A DNA stretch of 64,000 nucleotides from Rhizophagus irregularis (lineage: Eukaryota > Glomeromycota > Glomeromycetes > Glomerales > Glomeraceae), in contig NC_089456.1 in NCBI RefSeq assembly GCF_026210795.1, positions 3,102,501-3,166,500 on the forward strand, given 5' to 3'. The position numbers were made by a program, and so were the translations under genes. Shown here piece after piece: positions 12,041 to 23,463 of this stretch; position 1 is the stretch's first letter, and each line of letters begins with the position of its first letter. The notes beneath the pieces are model-generated. The model did not search any database. It was not told the DNA's origin and was given only the letters and a program-made list of their open reading frames with translations.

Positions 12041-13288
12041 AACAATATTGAACATTTATTTTATTTATTGATCTCATATTTACAACCAGGAAATTCTAAG
12101 CATCTTTTTAAAAATGTTTGTATTACAGTAAAGACTTTTTTATTTTTTATTAGGATTCATATCATATGTAAGTAAAATGGTTATTCTCAATTAACAGATC
12201 TGCAGAATGCTTGTCACCTCATTCTTTTTTGTTACTTATTTCGTAATTCATTTTAACATTCCGTGAAATTTATAAAAATAGATTCAAGGTCTAGTACAAA
12301 ATCTCAATAGTACTCAGCTCGCTATCTTTTTACATTTTAATGACAATGTCATGTAGTGGTATTATTTATTTCACGGGAAGTTTGGTTTCCCTTCCCAGGA
12401 AATAAATGTGTAATCCCCGTGGAGCGTGTCACTCATTAAATTTAGCACGTGATTAACTATTTCTAAACTAAAATCCCGGCTAATCTACATGAGACCGGGA
12501 AATAAGTATAAACTCAGCTAATCACTCGCAATTTCAAAAATTAGTATGAAGACAATTCATATAGTGCTTTCCTTATTTTTTTTAAAAAAAAAAAAAATTT
12601 TTTTGTAATCATTTATTTCTAGAAAATTTCAAAATTTCATCAAATATTATTTTTTCATAATAAAAACTAACATAATTTTTTAACATCGTGATGCGATCAT
12701 ATTATATACTAATACTATAATTAGAATTCATATACAGAATAGGGATTCGAGATATAAAATTGCGGGTAGCGATTTCAAAAGATTTTACAATTGATGCTCT
12801 ATTTTCTGAACTTTATTAATGAGTTCTTTTCTCCCAATATTATTACGATAAGAACAAACTCGTCTTTCTTTTAAAACGTAAGTTCTACTTTTTTTTTAAA
12901 AAAAAAATTCTCATACGTATGAACTTAAATTATGTCATTCATATAATAATATATCTTATTTTCAATTTCATTATCAACATGAACCAAAATATTTTTTCAA
13001 AATATGATCATAAGAAAAATCACGTCTAAAATCAATAGTTTTTTTAATTCGCAGTATTTATCATATAGTAATTAAACTTTTATGTTAATTACAAAATCAA
13101 TTATTACAAAAATAATTAGTTTCAAGACATCATTCTATGAGTATTTCTTTTCCAAGATTTAACAATTATTGGATCACCTATATCAATATAGAACTTCGAG
13201 ATCAATCCTCTGTCACGTGTTTAAGCATTTAAATAAATAACGATACACACGCGCACGTGATCTTTAATTTAATCAAATGATTTTCAAG
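12041..13288. other. Intergenic, AT-rich, nothing recognised
   Basis: It contains a relic of the 7088-7290 duplication (12220-12340), homopolymer runs near 12580 and 12890, and two CACGTG sites near 12448 and 13216. No coding pattern or RNA gene was found. Confidence 0.5.
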
Positions 13289-13500
13289 GGTATACTTCCC
13301 AACTAATAATGTGGATCCTGATCATTATTGAATGGTCCTCGCCATTTGTCTTGTTTAGTGGAGTCTGAAACGCCAAAAACAAGATAATAAGTTGTTATAT
13401 TCTTAGAAGCAGTTGTGAGCAATTGACCAATCCTGATCGATTGCATCATTATGCTGCCAATCAAAATTGCCATTTCTTAAATATGTTTGATCGAGACATA
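13289..13500 (-). pseudogene. Decayed small secreted protein paralogue 3
   Basis: Reading the minus strand, this keeps family pieces: NGNFDWQH, DQDWSIAHN, YYLVFGVSD and QDKWRGPFNND. A stop and a frameshift separate them, and a further stop replaces the C-terminus. No signal-peptide exon is found nearby. The upstream part of the open frame comes from a minisatellite instead. Confidence 0.65.
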
Positions 13501-13539
13501 AGAACACTTTATCATACAGTTTTAATGGGGTTCGGTTTA

Positions 13540-13605
13540 TTTCACCGACAATCATTTCACCGTCAGTCATTTCACCGACAGTCAACTTACCGACAGGGAC
13601 GAAAA
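13540..13605. repeat. Short minisatellite (CATTTCACCGACAGT units)
   Basis: About five imperfect copies of an 11-15 base unit. It gives a repetitive VGEMTDGEM-like reading on the minus strand, which I regard as non-coding. Confidence 0.6.
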
Positions 13606-13795
13606 TCATTTCATTTGAGTTTCCATAAACATTTATAAGGTAATAGTTCATTGTGATTGTATAATAAATACGACTTGGTTATAATATACCATAGAATTTA
13701 AATTTGTTATGCCCTCGCTTTATTTGATTTACTAGTTTTAATATAATAAATATTTAATTAATCTAATCCGTATCATGTCTAAATGACCATGAACT

Positions 13796-14687
13796 TCAAT
13801 TTATCCGGTCATGTGCCGAGTCGTCACGAGTATCCGGATTCGGTACGTTCGCATTAATTGTACCGTAAGATGGAGGTGTTTCACAATCATTACGAATGAG
13901 ACTTAAGAGAGCTTCTAATTTGCATATATAATAAAATCGATAAATTACGTAATATAAAAGTAACTACATGATTGAAAGAAAAAAAAAAATTTTTTTTTTA
14001 ATAAGATCGAATATTACATATTAACATAGTAAAATAATTTTTTTTTACAAACCTCAATAACAAAAATAATAATTAATATAAGTTCTGCTTCTGCTTTAAG
14101 TTCAATCAACTTGTAAGCACAAAGCATTATATCAATTTCCGATGCATTTCTACCGAGCATTTTTTTACAAATTTCTATATTTTCTTTTTTCATATCTTCA
14201 AAACTTGGTTCATAGTGTTGGATCAAACCAAATATATTCGACCAAATAATGATTACAAAGTATGCACAACCTATAGAATAGATTGTAAATATAATTAACT
14301 TAAATATATTAAATAAAGAATAATGAGATTACAAACCTAGAGATTCGGATAATTTATCAGCAGCTAAATTAAGGAGTGTGAGAAGCAAAATAATGCCAGA
14401 AAAGATACAAAAAAGAACATTATATATGCCAATATAAAAATAGAAAAAAGGAGCAATGAAATTGACAATCTATTATAACAAAGTATAAGTTTAATAACGT
14501 TATTGTAGTTTTTTTTCTTTTAAAAGAAGATTGAGAAAACTTACGATTCCAAGAACAAGAAGAGTGTAAATAATCGTCCTAAACAAAACATAAGTGATAC
14601 TTATATTAAATTTTAATTTATCAACATAGTGAATAAAAATTTCAATATATTTTCTTACCTAAAAATACTGAAAAAAAAATAATTCAT
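13796..14687 (-). CDS. Four-helix membrane protein, unknown function (five exons)
   Basis: Exons 14687-14659, 14578-14545, 14469-14337, 14270-14053 and 13963-13796 join through GT-AG introns in matching phase and give 193 residues ending in TGA. The protein has about four hydrophobic segments: near residues 10-35, 40-62, 68-84 and 126-150. A charged loop of about 40 residues (YEPSFEDMKKENIEICKKML) lies between the third and fourth. The C-terminal tail is hydrophilic (CETPPSYGTINANVPNP). No family is recognised; topology would suit a small tetraspan protein. All five exons fit one frame, which supports a real gene despite its small exons. No neighbour suggests a role. Confidence 0.65.
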
Positions 14688-15839
14688 AGTTTAAAAAAAA
14701 AAGAAACAAGTGAAAATAAAGTGGCAAATATATTATGACAGTTCGTTCTTATAAATAAATGTGAATTCAGTAAATCTTTCTGGTTTAAATTTAAATTTTT
14801 GTATTATCATATATCTAACATGTGCAATATGTATTCACATATGCTTCGAATAGGTACTAAAAATTGGTTTTTGACATTGATTCTATATGAATGATTGGGG
14901 ATCTATATTTAAATAACTGTGATAATAATAGATAATCTTGTATTTCATTTTATTTTATGGTTAATATGATTAATCTTCATATGAATAACAGAAATGATAA
15001 CTATTATGTTGATTCAAAATTATACCGATATTTTTCTAGGAAATATAAATAAATTATTATGATACTTGATTCATTGACAAATTGAGTAGATGAGGTAAAT
15101 ATGAACATGGTACATTGCATTATCATGCATGTCACATGCATATAAATACACAATCATATTCCTTTTCTAATACAATGCAAACTTTATTGTCCAGAAGACA
15201 ATTTTACCGTACTGAATTAGCAAAATTTGGTTAAGTCCCCTATCATAAACGTTTCCTTTTTTCGAATATTATTTAAGATGAACCCTAAAATAGTCCAAGA
15301 TCGAGTATCATTTTTAATCTAATTCTATGATTTGAATAAAAAATTGAATTCCACTTATAAAGAAGAAATCAATTTTATAAGTAATTATAAAACCATATAA
15401 TATTGCTAAAATTACAGTATTTTTAAAATTATTTAAGGAATTATACTGGAATTACTTTTTTTCTTTATATGTTTACATATATCAAAGTAGCTAATAGATT
15501 GTATAATTAATTCGAAGGTCTACGCAAAGATTTCACAAAAATGACAATGACCATCTCAAAAATTGAGTCGACGCGTGCTTGTGCAGTACTACAGTCTGCA
15601 GTTGTGCTCCGGACTTAACAACGGTTGTTTCTAGTAATTTATAATTATATAATATAAATATAAAAGTAAATAACTTCAAAAACCTTTTATATGCTATCAT
15701 ATTAATAGGTTTCAAAAGATAATTTATTGAAGTTACCTTTCAAACCATCTTTTCATAAAAATATAGCAATTAATTTCAAAATAATTGTGGGGAAGTAAGA
15801 ACTTAATTTTTTGTAAAAAAAATTATTATATGTTATGGT
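14688..15839. other. Intergenic, no gene supported
   Basis: AT-rich sequence. 15540-15615 is locally more GC-rich, with a short minus-strand open frame. I could not connect it to any protein. Confidence 0.45.
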
Positions 15840-16700
15840 GCAAGTCTACTCCGATCTCCAGTAGTTGCAGTATTAGGTTACGTAGTAAAATAACTTCATT
15901 GAACATTGCAAAATCTTCTACAGTAGTTGGAAAAGAAGGTGGAATTACTCATTGTTGGCCTATAAGATTAATGTATAATTATTTAAATTTTTTCTTCGAG
16001 AAGAACGATTACATTACATTTCTGATCCCTCTGCATTTTCTGCTGTGTGCAAATGATGTTACGTAACTGATATTAGTTTCAGCATTAGCATTTAGCAGCT
16101 AATGAGTGAAATCCTTAAAGCTATTAAACATACAAAGGATGCTGGAGGTAAATACGCGTAAGGTTACAAAATGTCGAAACCTGTTTGGACATGATATTCA
16201 TGATATACAGTTTGCATATTACCAGATAATCAATTTATTTATCTGATATTATCTAATTTAAAAACCTTTTTATTAGAAAAACTTTCTTAGGTTTAGGCGG
16301 GAAGAAGTATCAGTACGAAACTAATATTTTTTTGCTTTTTTTTTTAAAGGAACATTTTTTAACGTTCTTTTATTCTTTTTTTGTAAGTTCTGATATTCCA
16401 AGTTTCCAAAATGGTGAAAAAATAAGCGGTTCAAAACTTGAAATTCAGAATTGGTAAGTTTCACTATGTTTTGTTGCGAACCTTTAAATTATTTATTTTA
16501 TTTTCTTTTTTTTCTTTTAGAAATGTATACTAACATTTCATTTATTTTTTTTCTTGTAAGCTCTCCGGACTTATTGGACGAACCGGACTTGACTTATCTT
16601 AAATTTGAGTTCTTTTTTCTAAGTATGTTGCAACAATCTTGGTGAAACATGGAACTTTGAAGCAAGGAAATATTATAGTAATAGGAAGTTAAGTTTCAAG
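15840..16700 (+). pseudogene. Decayed translation initiation factor 2 (IF-2, bacterial/mitochondrial type)
   Basis: Short plus-strand pieces in shifting frames match IF-2 in the right order. RSPVVAVLGYV (15853-15885) corresponds to the G1 region, and GKEGGITH (about 15930) to the switch region. ITFL followed by FSAV (16013-16050) corresponds to the G3 neighbourhood, and LKAIKHTKDAG (about 16117) to the stretch before G4. VATILVKHGTLKQGNIIVIG (about 16630-16686) corresponds to the domain II beta-barrel. The G1 lysine loop is missing and several stops and shifts intervene, so it cannot encode a working GTPase. It is probably a decayed duplicate of the nuclear gene for the mitochondrial factor. 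Confidence 0.7.
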
Positions 16701-18640
16701 CCGTGCGAGTTCTTCTTCCGGGAGTTCTTCTGGTGAGTACATTAATAGCTCGATGTCTTTTTATTATTTTTACTAATATACTGTATATCTGATCGCAGGC
16801 TCGGGCATTAGCCTAACTATCTGGACTCAATTCAGGGAGATTTTCGATAGAATTAGGGCCGAAAAAAGATTAAACTTTAAGATGAGCCCCATGTAGCAAT
16901 AGAGATTCGTACACTTGGTGAGAAGGTTAAGAAAGCTATGGTTCAAGGGTTCTATGAAAGAAATATTAAGATGATGGGTACAATAAAATTAATAAAAATT
17001 TAGATAGTAATACAGAGTAGTGAGATGGAACTTTGCAATTTAATTCAAAGATTATCAACGATGGACTTTCTTTAAACAAGCGAAATTAATTCAGTGACTA
17101 GGTGCAACCTTTGGGATAGCAATGACACAAGCAAAGTTTACAATGTCTACAACATCTTTCATCATATTCATCACCATATGCCCATAAGGTATTAATTGAT
17201 TCTCCTTTGTTCCACGTTTGATATTTCGTGTTCTTTACAATACTAGAATTAGATTTAATATCTGTTATCTCCACAAATTCCCCTTTCAAAATGTTTGTGC
17301 GAATCTCGTGCAGTGATACAGGGTGCAAGTAAATTTTCAAGATGATATTCCCTGATCAATTCGCAAATTTTAATGAAAATACTTGGATTCTCGATAAGTT
17401 TTCGAGGGTATGTTTTACCTGAAAATCATTGGAATACTCGAATACTGACAGTTCGTTATTATCTTCAAGTAATCAGCTTGCAGGATAAGTTTCGTCTGTT
17501 GAAAAATCTGCAGAAGTGATTAAGGCTGGAACGGTTTTGGTGAAACTGAAATTTCTCAATCATCACTTGATGATGAATTGATCGAAGTCCGAGTTCAAAC
17601 GAATGTTCTTTGGATAAGGAATAAAACTTTTCTAAGAATTCATCAAGTGAGCACGCTGTTGCAAGATATTTGAGGAATCCGTAACCTAAGGAAGATTATT
17701 GTATCTGGTGGAACTAAATTTTATGAAGTTGATGTCATTTGTATGATATTCACGTAAAGAAATATAAGAGATGTATTTTTGTTGGGCTGATGATGATGAT
17801 GATCAAAAATTCTAGTTATTTTTCGGATTGTCAATGAAAGTCTGAATTAGGACTTCATTAACTTGGGGGTTGTCTTATCCGGACATTTTTTATCTATTTA
17901 TTACTCGATTCCGGTCCATCAATGATAGTCCCGAATTAAGACTTTATTAACAAGGGGAAATTTTTTATCTCTCTAATACTTAGGATCTTTGGAAAAAATT
18001 CATTCCGAAATAATTATCTGGGAATATTATTGTAACTAAATTTTGTGAAGTTGATATATAAGTGTCATTTGTATGATAGTCACGTAATTAAAGAGGTGTG
18101 TTCTTTATATTTTTGTTTAGCTTATGATGTTGATCAAAAAATTCTAGTTATTTTCCGGTTTATCAATGAGAGTCCGAATTAGGACTTCATTAACTTGGGC
18201 GTTGTCTTATTTTTTATCTCTCTATTACTAGGATCTTTGGAAAATTCATGCCGAAATGATTATCGTTCAACGAGGTTATGCAGGATTTATTTTTTAAAGA
18301 CATACTGTATTGTAGTTTGTAATTTGATAGAAATATTGGAAACGAATGTTCCGGACAGGAGGTGCAAATATTCTTGTTTATGGTCATGCATTTGGCCTTA
18401 CAAAAATATAATGCTAAAACGAAAAAAAAACGACGCGTATGAAATCCACTATACAAAAAGTCTGCTATTAAGAATCACACGTGCAACGATCATAGAGCAT
18501 TTAAAGTTTTAGGTTTGCTAAATAAGACCTAATTCTTGGAATAACTACATATGAATCTCCGTATCTTCGTAATACCAAACATACATTAGGTCAATCCAAT
18601 TCTTTTCGTATATCGTTTTTAGTGAATTATAGCAGTTTAT
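16701..18640. other. Gene debris and a duplicated segment; no intact gene
   Basis: 16900-17000 (plus) is open for EIRTLGEKVKKAMVQGFYER but is bounded by stops. 17098-17337 (minus) is an 80-codon open stretch without an ATG ending in a Cys-rich tail (CCRHCKLCLCHCYPKGC). 17540-17650 and 18240-18520 (plus) also look like former coding DNA. I cannot name any of these. They may be the downstream remains of the IF-2 pseudogene or of another duplicated gene. Confidence 0.4.
17710..18235. repeat. Imperfect tandem duplication, period about 325 bases
   Basis: 17715-17880 and 18035-18215 share GAAGTTGATRTxATTTGTATGATA, CTAGTTATTTTYCGG and GAATTAGGACTTCATTAACT in the same order. A partial third version lies at 17900-17990. 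Confidence 0.65.
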
Positions 18641-19093
18641 ATCAAGTAAAATATTGGATTCATTTTATGTGCTAGAGCGCATTGAGATAATATGTGAAAC
18701 TTTTCTGTAGCGCTTATAAAAAATTATATATAAAGTCAGATATAAAAGTATATATTTATTTAATAAATATAGTTTATATACATTGATAAATTTATAATAA
18801 ATATGTACGGTTAACCTGACGCATCTCTTCTCGAAGTGCCCATAAAATATCATATAGATTGTATGTATCCATTCTCGAATATTTATCAAATTTTTGTAAA
18901 TAAACCATGAAATCACAAAAATTTCTTTCGTGAAGGTGATTTCCAAATAAGAAATAAAATTTTGAGACCCACCCATTTCATGTCACCTGTCACAACTCGT
19001 CCTTCCTAGGGGGGGGGAACGAGTAACCTAACAACGCAACATTGAGTCAGCCAGTCTCAAGCAAAAGACGATTCCAAGTGCAGGGACAGCTAC
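18641..19093. other. Intergenic, with a C/G run next to the phosphatase gene
   Basis: 18660-18960 is AT-rich with no supported gene. 18965-19090 rises in GC content and includes a run of nine G at 19009-19017. A strong minus-strand splice donor (GGGTAAGTAG) directly overlaps the phosphatase stop, and an acceptor (TTGTTAG) lies near 19029, so a short 3' exon here is possible. Confidence 0.4.
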
Positions 19094-19579
19094 TTACCCT
19101 AACTCTTTGGCTAATTCATCTAGTACATCCTCCTGAACTTTCTCCTCCACATGGAAATTATGATAATCGTCACGGGTTAGTTGGTTACCACTAAGCAGCA
19201 TAAAAGCGGCGATAACTGTGCCCGTCCTGCCGTGCCCATATCCGCAGTACACAAGGGTCGTCCTCTGAGCTGGCAAGTATGAATCATATGCCTCGCGTAA
19301 CTGTCTAATCGTTGGAGCAGTGTAGTCTTCAACCGGTAGGTTGAGGTAGCTAATGCCACGTTCCTGCAATCTTTCGATAACGTCGTCAGTTAGGCTGATC
19401 TGGTTCATGCTGATGACATTATTGATGCCATTGTCAACGAGGAACTGAATAGCATCATTATCCATATTCTGACTCTCATCACGGCCGGTGTAGTGAGGCG
19501 CAGAGCTGCGCGCCAGCCGTTTGGATATCACCCATTCGAATCGACTGAATATTGCCATCTCGAGAAATTGTAGAGGCAA
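19094..19579 (-). CDS. Dual-specificity/tyrosine-type phosphatase-like protein
   Basis: A single 161-residue frame contains the Cys-X5-Arg signature in VYCGYGHGRTGTVIAAFML (about residues 109-127), typical of cysteine-based protein phosphatases. An aspartate (VEDYTAP, about residues 82-88) sits where the general acid loop is expected, and INNVISMNQ upstream fits the usual beta strand. The length suits a minimal phosphatase domain. The start could be Met 1 or Met 8 (MAIFSRFEW). Base composition is strikingly GC-rich against the surrounding DNA, which suggests transfer or a different origin; this is inference. The substrate is unknown. A splice donor overlaps the stop codon, so the true C-terminus may differ by a few residues. 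Confidence 0.75.
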   Translation of the reverse strand: MPLQFLEMAIFSRFEWVISKRLARSSAPHYTGRDESQNMDNDAIQFLVDNGINNVISMNQISLTDDVIERLQERGISYLNLPVEDYTAPTIRQLREAYDSYLPAQRTTLVYCGYGHGRTGTVIAAFMLLSGNQLTRDDYHNFHVEEKVQEDVLDELAKELG

Positions 19580-20261
19580 ATAGGGATGTTAAAAAGATCA
19601 ACTTGGTTGATTTTTGAGTTGATGTGAAAAGATATCAATTTTATAGTCGGAAAAAAAAAATAATAGGGGCTGTGCAACGTAAGATTGGATTTTACTTCGA
19701 ACAAAAAATTTTACTACCACTTTCCTTTTATGGAAAATGCCCATTTTTTTGGGGGGTTCAATTTGGTAGGCACGAAGAGCTGTCCTAAAGTTCAGGCAAT
19801 TCATTAAACATAGCTACAGTATCAAAACTTGGTTTAATACGTATTATATTTTACATAATAACGGAAAAAAGTCGAATATCAGAACCGGATCAATTATTAA
19901 GGGATCTGCCGAAATGGGACTCAGAATGAAAATAATGAAAATGGTATGCACTATGCAGCCATACAGATAATCTCTCATTTTGCGTTTGAGATGTGTCATA
20001 CGACAATCATCTAAGTTCTTATTTTTCCGATCATACCTTAAACGAATACTTTATTAAAATTCAAAAGCCTGATTGAAAACGAAACTTTAATAATAAATTC
20101 CAGAAATTATTACTGAAAACATGGCTATATTTTACAGATTCGCGATTTTAAATTTCTTCAAAAATGGCCCGACTCCCCAGTTTTGACTTCTAATGTTATG
20201 CCATAAAACACACAATTAAGTTGAAATTCTATTGATATTAAATAAATATGCGCGTTCAATA
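19580..20261. other. Intergenic, no gene supported
   Basis: AT-rich sequence with a T-run/G-run near 19745. Short open frames have no recognisable content. Confidence 0.45.
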
Positions 20262-20864
20262 TAGGGATTGGAATCGATTCAATCGAAAATCGAAACCCAA
20301 GAATCGATTTAAGAATCGATTAATCGTTTCTCAGTAATTTTACAAAAAAATCATTTTTTAAACATTTTCGTGATGCAACGCTTTCGATGATCCCGGCGGC
20401 ACAAAATTTTAGGTGGATTTTAACCAAAATACTAAAATAACCTTTATTGTAAAATTTGAAATTTTTGATTTAAAAGTAAAATGATTTTATTTTTGCACTG
20501 AATAAAAAACCTGAAAATTTATTAGCTAAAGTAATTATTATATAAAAAGTCAAATTTTGTTATCATTATAATAAAATATATATATATAAATATGCAACAT
20601 TTTTGGCCCGCATTATAGAATTATATTTAATTCTGGCCAAAAGATGATCCAGGCTCCTGAACTCGAAATTATCAATTAATTAATTAAACATTAGCCACAA
20701 TTAACTTTTTTTCATTGTGGCATGGTTATAGAAATAGCAAGATTATATTTGCTGCACCAAAATATAAAAGAATTTGATAATTTTTAGATTTGATTAATCG
20801 ATTCTATTAGATACAATTCAATTTTTGATTAAATCAATTTTAGTTGAATCAATTCCAATCCCTA
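20262..20864. mobile_element. hAT-type MITE, 603 bases
   Basis: The ends are TAGGGATTGGAATCGATTCA and, inverted, TAGGGATTGGAATTGATTCA. The flanks GTTCAATA (20254-20261) and ATTCAATA (20865-20872) match at 7 of 8 positions. ATCGATT-like repeats occur near both ends. No ORF. Confidence 0.85.
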
Positions 20865-21079
20865 ATTCAATACTGGAATTAACAATACAAATTAGTATGG
20901 TGAATTATTATAAAATCTATATAAAATCTTATTCATGCAATGTATATCTAAACATTTAGCATTCTTTTCGAATGTATAAAATTAGGGATATATATATATC
21001 TCTATAGATAGAAAAATGGATCTTACTAACCTCAATAAAATATGTTACATTGATAATACTATAAAATAATTTAATGCAT

Positions 21080-23170
21080 ATCTGAAAAGCATGGCTTCTG
21101 ACCATTTTGTAAAATAATCTATTGCTACTACAATATATTTATTTCTTTTTTAATGGTCCCACTATATCTATCCCTATCATTTCAAATGGTTCATTTATCT
21201 TTATTGATCTCAATTCATTTCTTTCCCTTAGTTTACCTCTTATTTGACAATTCCAACATGTTTTTACATATTCTTTTACATTCTGTCTCATATTTTTCTA
21301 TCAATAATCTTCCTTTATTCTATTGTAAGTTGCTTCAATTCCAAAATGTCCTAATAATTCATTATTATGCATCATATATATTAATCCTTCATATTCATAA
21401 TCCTTAATTACTCTAAATTTTCTTTGATTCAGTTCTTTATTCAATTATTTTGATATAATATTTCTTTTTGTTGTTTTCTTTTTCAATATTTCCAATTATT
21501 TTTTTGTATTTCACTTTATCCATTTTTGTTATTCTCCTCTCTATTTTTTATTTCTTTATATATTTTTTTCCAACTATACTTGTTATTCTTAATTTTCACT
21601 TTACTATATCTTTTCATATCTTTATACAAATTCTGATTTTCTTTAAACATCCTAACCATATCTATATATTCTTCTTCTTTTAACATATCATATAATACTT
21701 TGTGTCATATTCATTATTCTCTAAAAATATTACTATTGATTTATTATTTTTTCTTTTATATTTTAAATATTTCCTTTTTCCATCTTATGATTTTTATACG
21801 AATTTATTAATTCTCTATTAAAACTCTTTATTTTCTAATAAAAATATTTGCAATAAAGTGACTTATTTAGTATTATTATACAGGGGCCAGAACAATACTG
21901 ATACAATTCACATTTGATAGGTTAACAGTAATTTTTATTAATTATTTATAACTTCGTAAACACAAAATACAATGGTAAAAAGTAATATAAATAAAACTAA
22001 AATAAAAAAAAAATAGTCGCACAAATTTGTACATATAGAGAAGTAACCTAAACTATAAATCCCAAACTTGTATATCCCAACTTTAAACCTAAAAAGCAAA
22101 GTTTCAAATCAACTACCCAAACCCAGAAAATCTTACCTGATTTTACAATCCGTCAAGATGTGATTCCAGATGAGGACTGTTTGACTCTTCAAAAAACCCA
22201 ACAGGTGATAAGACCATGAGTATCGTTGGGTTAAAGAGGAATGGAGCCACTTGATATTAAGAGAGGATCATTCAGAAGCCTGAAGACAATTCACATTTGA
22301 ATTTGCGTAGAGTTTATATTAAAATTTTTCAAAAGTTGTGTATTACAGAGGTATTTTCAAAATTTTGTTATCCTACATATCCCTGTTTTTAACACAACCA
22401 GTAATTTGATTTTAATAAAATTTATATCATTAGATTCATCTTGATGAAAGGAATCTAATGATAGTAAAATCAAATTCTTAGCTTCAATATTGACAGAGTT
22501 ATATCATATAATGTATTTTTACTTCAGTACTTAAAGTTTACTTGTGAGTTATATTAGTATTATTCAGGGTCCTATTATACCTGTATTCTTATCATTATAT
22601 TTTTTTATTTTTTTATTTATTTATTTTACCACTTCTTTTCTAAATTTTCACTTTGTTTCCTTTTTTAGTTTTTCAAACTTTTTTTAGTCTCCTCTTTTTT
22701 TTTTAAATATATTAAATCTAATTTACAATTCTAGTTTTTTTTATTCTTTAATTAAATTATTTACTATATTTGTTTTTTCTACTCCACTAGCATTTACTTC
22801 TTTATAAAAAATTTTATTTATTATTTTTGTAAAAATTCTGTAAAAATGAACCTTTTACAAATCTATTTATGGAAAATATAAATAATTTAATAAATTCCAT
22901 GATATAAAGTTATTAATTCCAGAAATATGAGCCTTTTATAGAAAAAAATGGAATATAAAAAATAGATTAACTTTTTTTATAAGACTCTATTAATAATTAT
23001 AATTTCTGGTTGATTATTATATAACTAATAAACTCATGAATTGCACTACCTTGCAAAAAAAAATAATTTCTGGTTATTCTTCTTCTATTTTTAATAATCT
23101 ATTCAAAGCATTTGCATTTTTATTCTCTTTTTCTAATCTATATACTACAAAATTATACAATACATATAAC
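21080..23170 (-). pseudogene. Ty3/gypsy retrotransposon pol remnant (RNase H tail and integrase)
   Basis: On the minus strand, 23165-23070 reads FVVYRLEKENKNANALNRLL, the usual end of the RNase H domain. 21390-21090 reads ELLGHFGIEATYNRIKEDY, then KEYVKTCWNCQIRG (the integrase zinc-binding HHCC region), then EPFEMIGIDIVGPLKK (start of the catalytic core). Stops replace tryptophans and the frame shifts after GPLKK. No LTRs were identified. A hAT-type MITE (21882-22572) sits between the two parts, and the middle is low-complexity. Confidence 0.75.
21882..22572. mobile_element. hAT-type MITE inserted in the Ty3/gypsy remnant
   Basis: The ends AGGGGCCAGAACAATACTGA and, inverted, GGACCCTGAATAATACTAAT are imperfect inverted repeats. 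TATTATAC flanks both sides (21874-21881 and 22573-22580), an exact 8-base duplication. No ORF. Confidence 0.75.
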
Positions 23171-23463
23171 TTAGTCACAACAAAAAAATTTTTAAGCGGC
23201 CAAATTTAAAATAACTGTCATATATTACCTAATACTTTAATATAAGAGCTTACCCCCTAGGTAAGATATGTTATATATAATTCCTTATACCTTTATAGTC
23301 ACTCCCATTATAGTCGCATTACATATATGATCGCGCCAGTTGAATATTCAAAACACTTTATTATTAAAATCTATTCTATATAGTCACAATCTATCTATAG
23401 TCACTATCACACCTATCCTCAAAAATCTTATATTAAAAAGAACCGTTTATAATCACAGTTATA

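Noticed and set aside
17098-17340. Minus-strand frame with a Cys-rich tail
   Set aside because: No ATG, an upstream stop in frame, surrounded by pseudogene debris. Kept only as debris.
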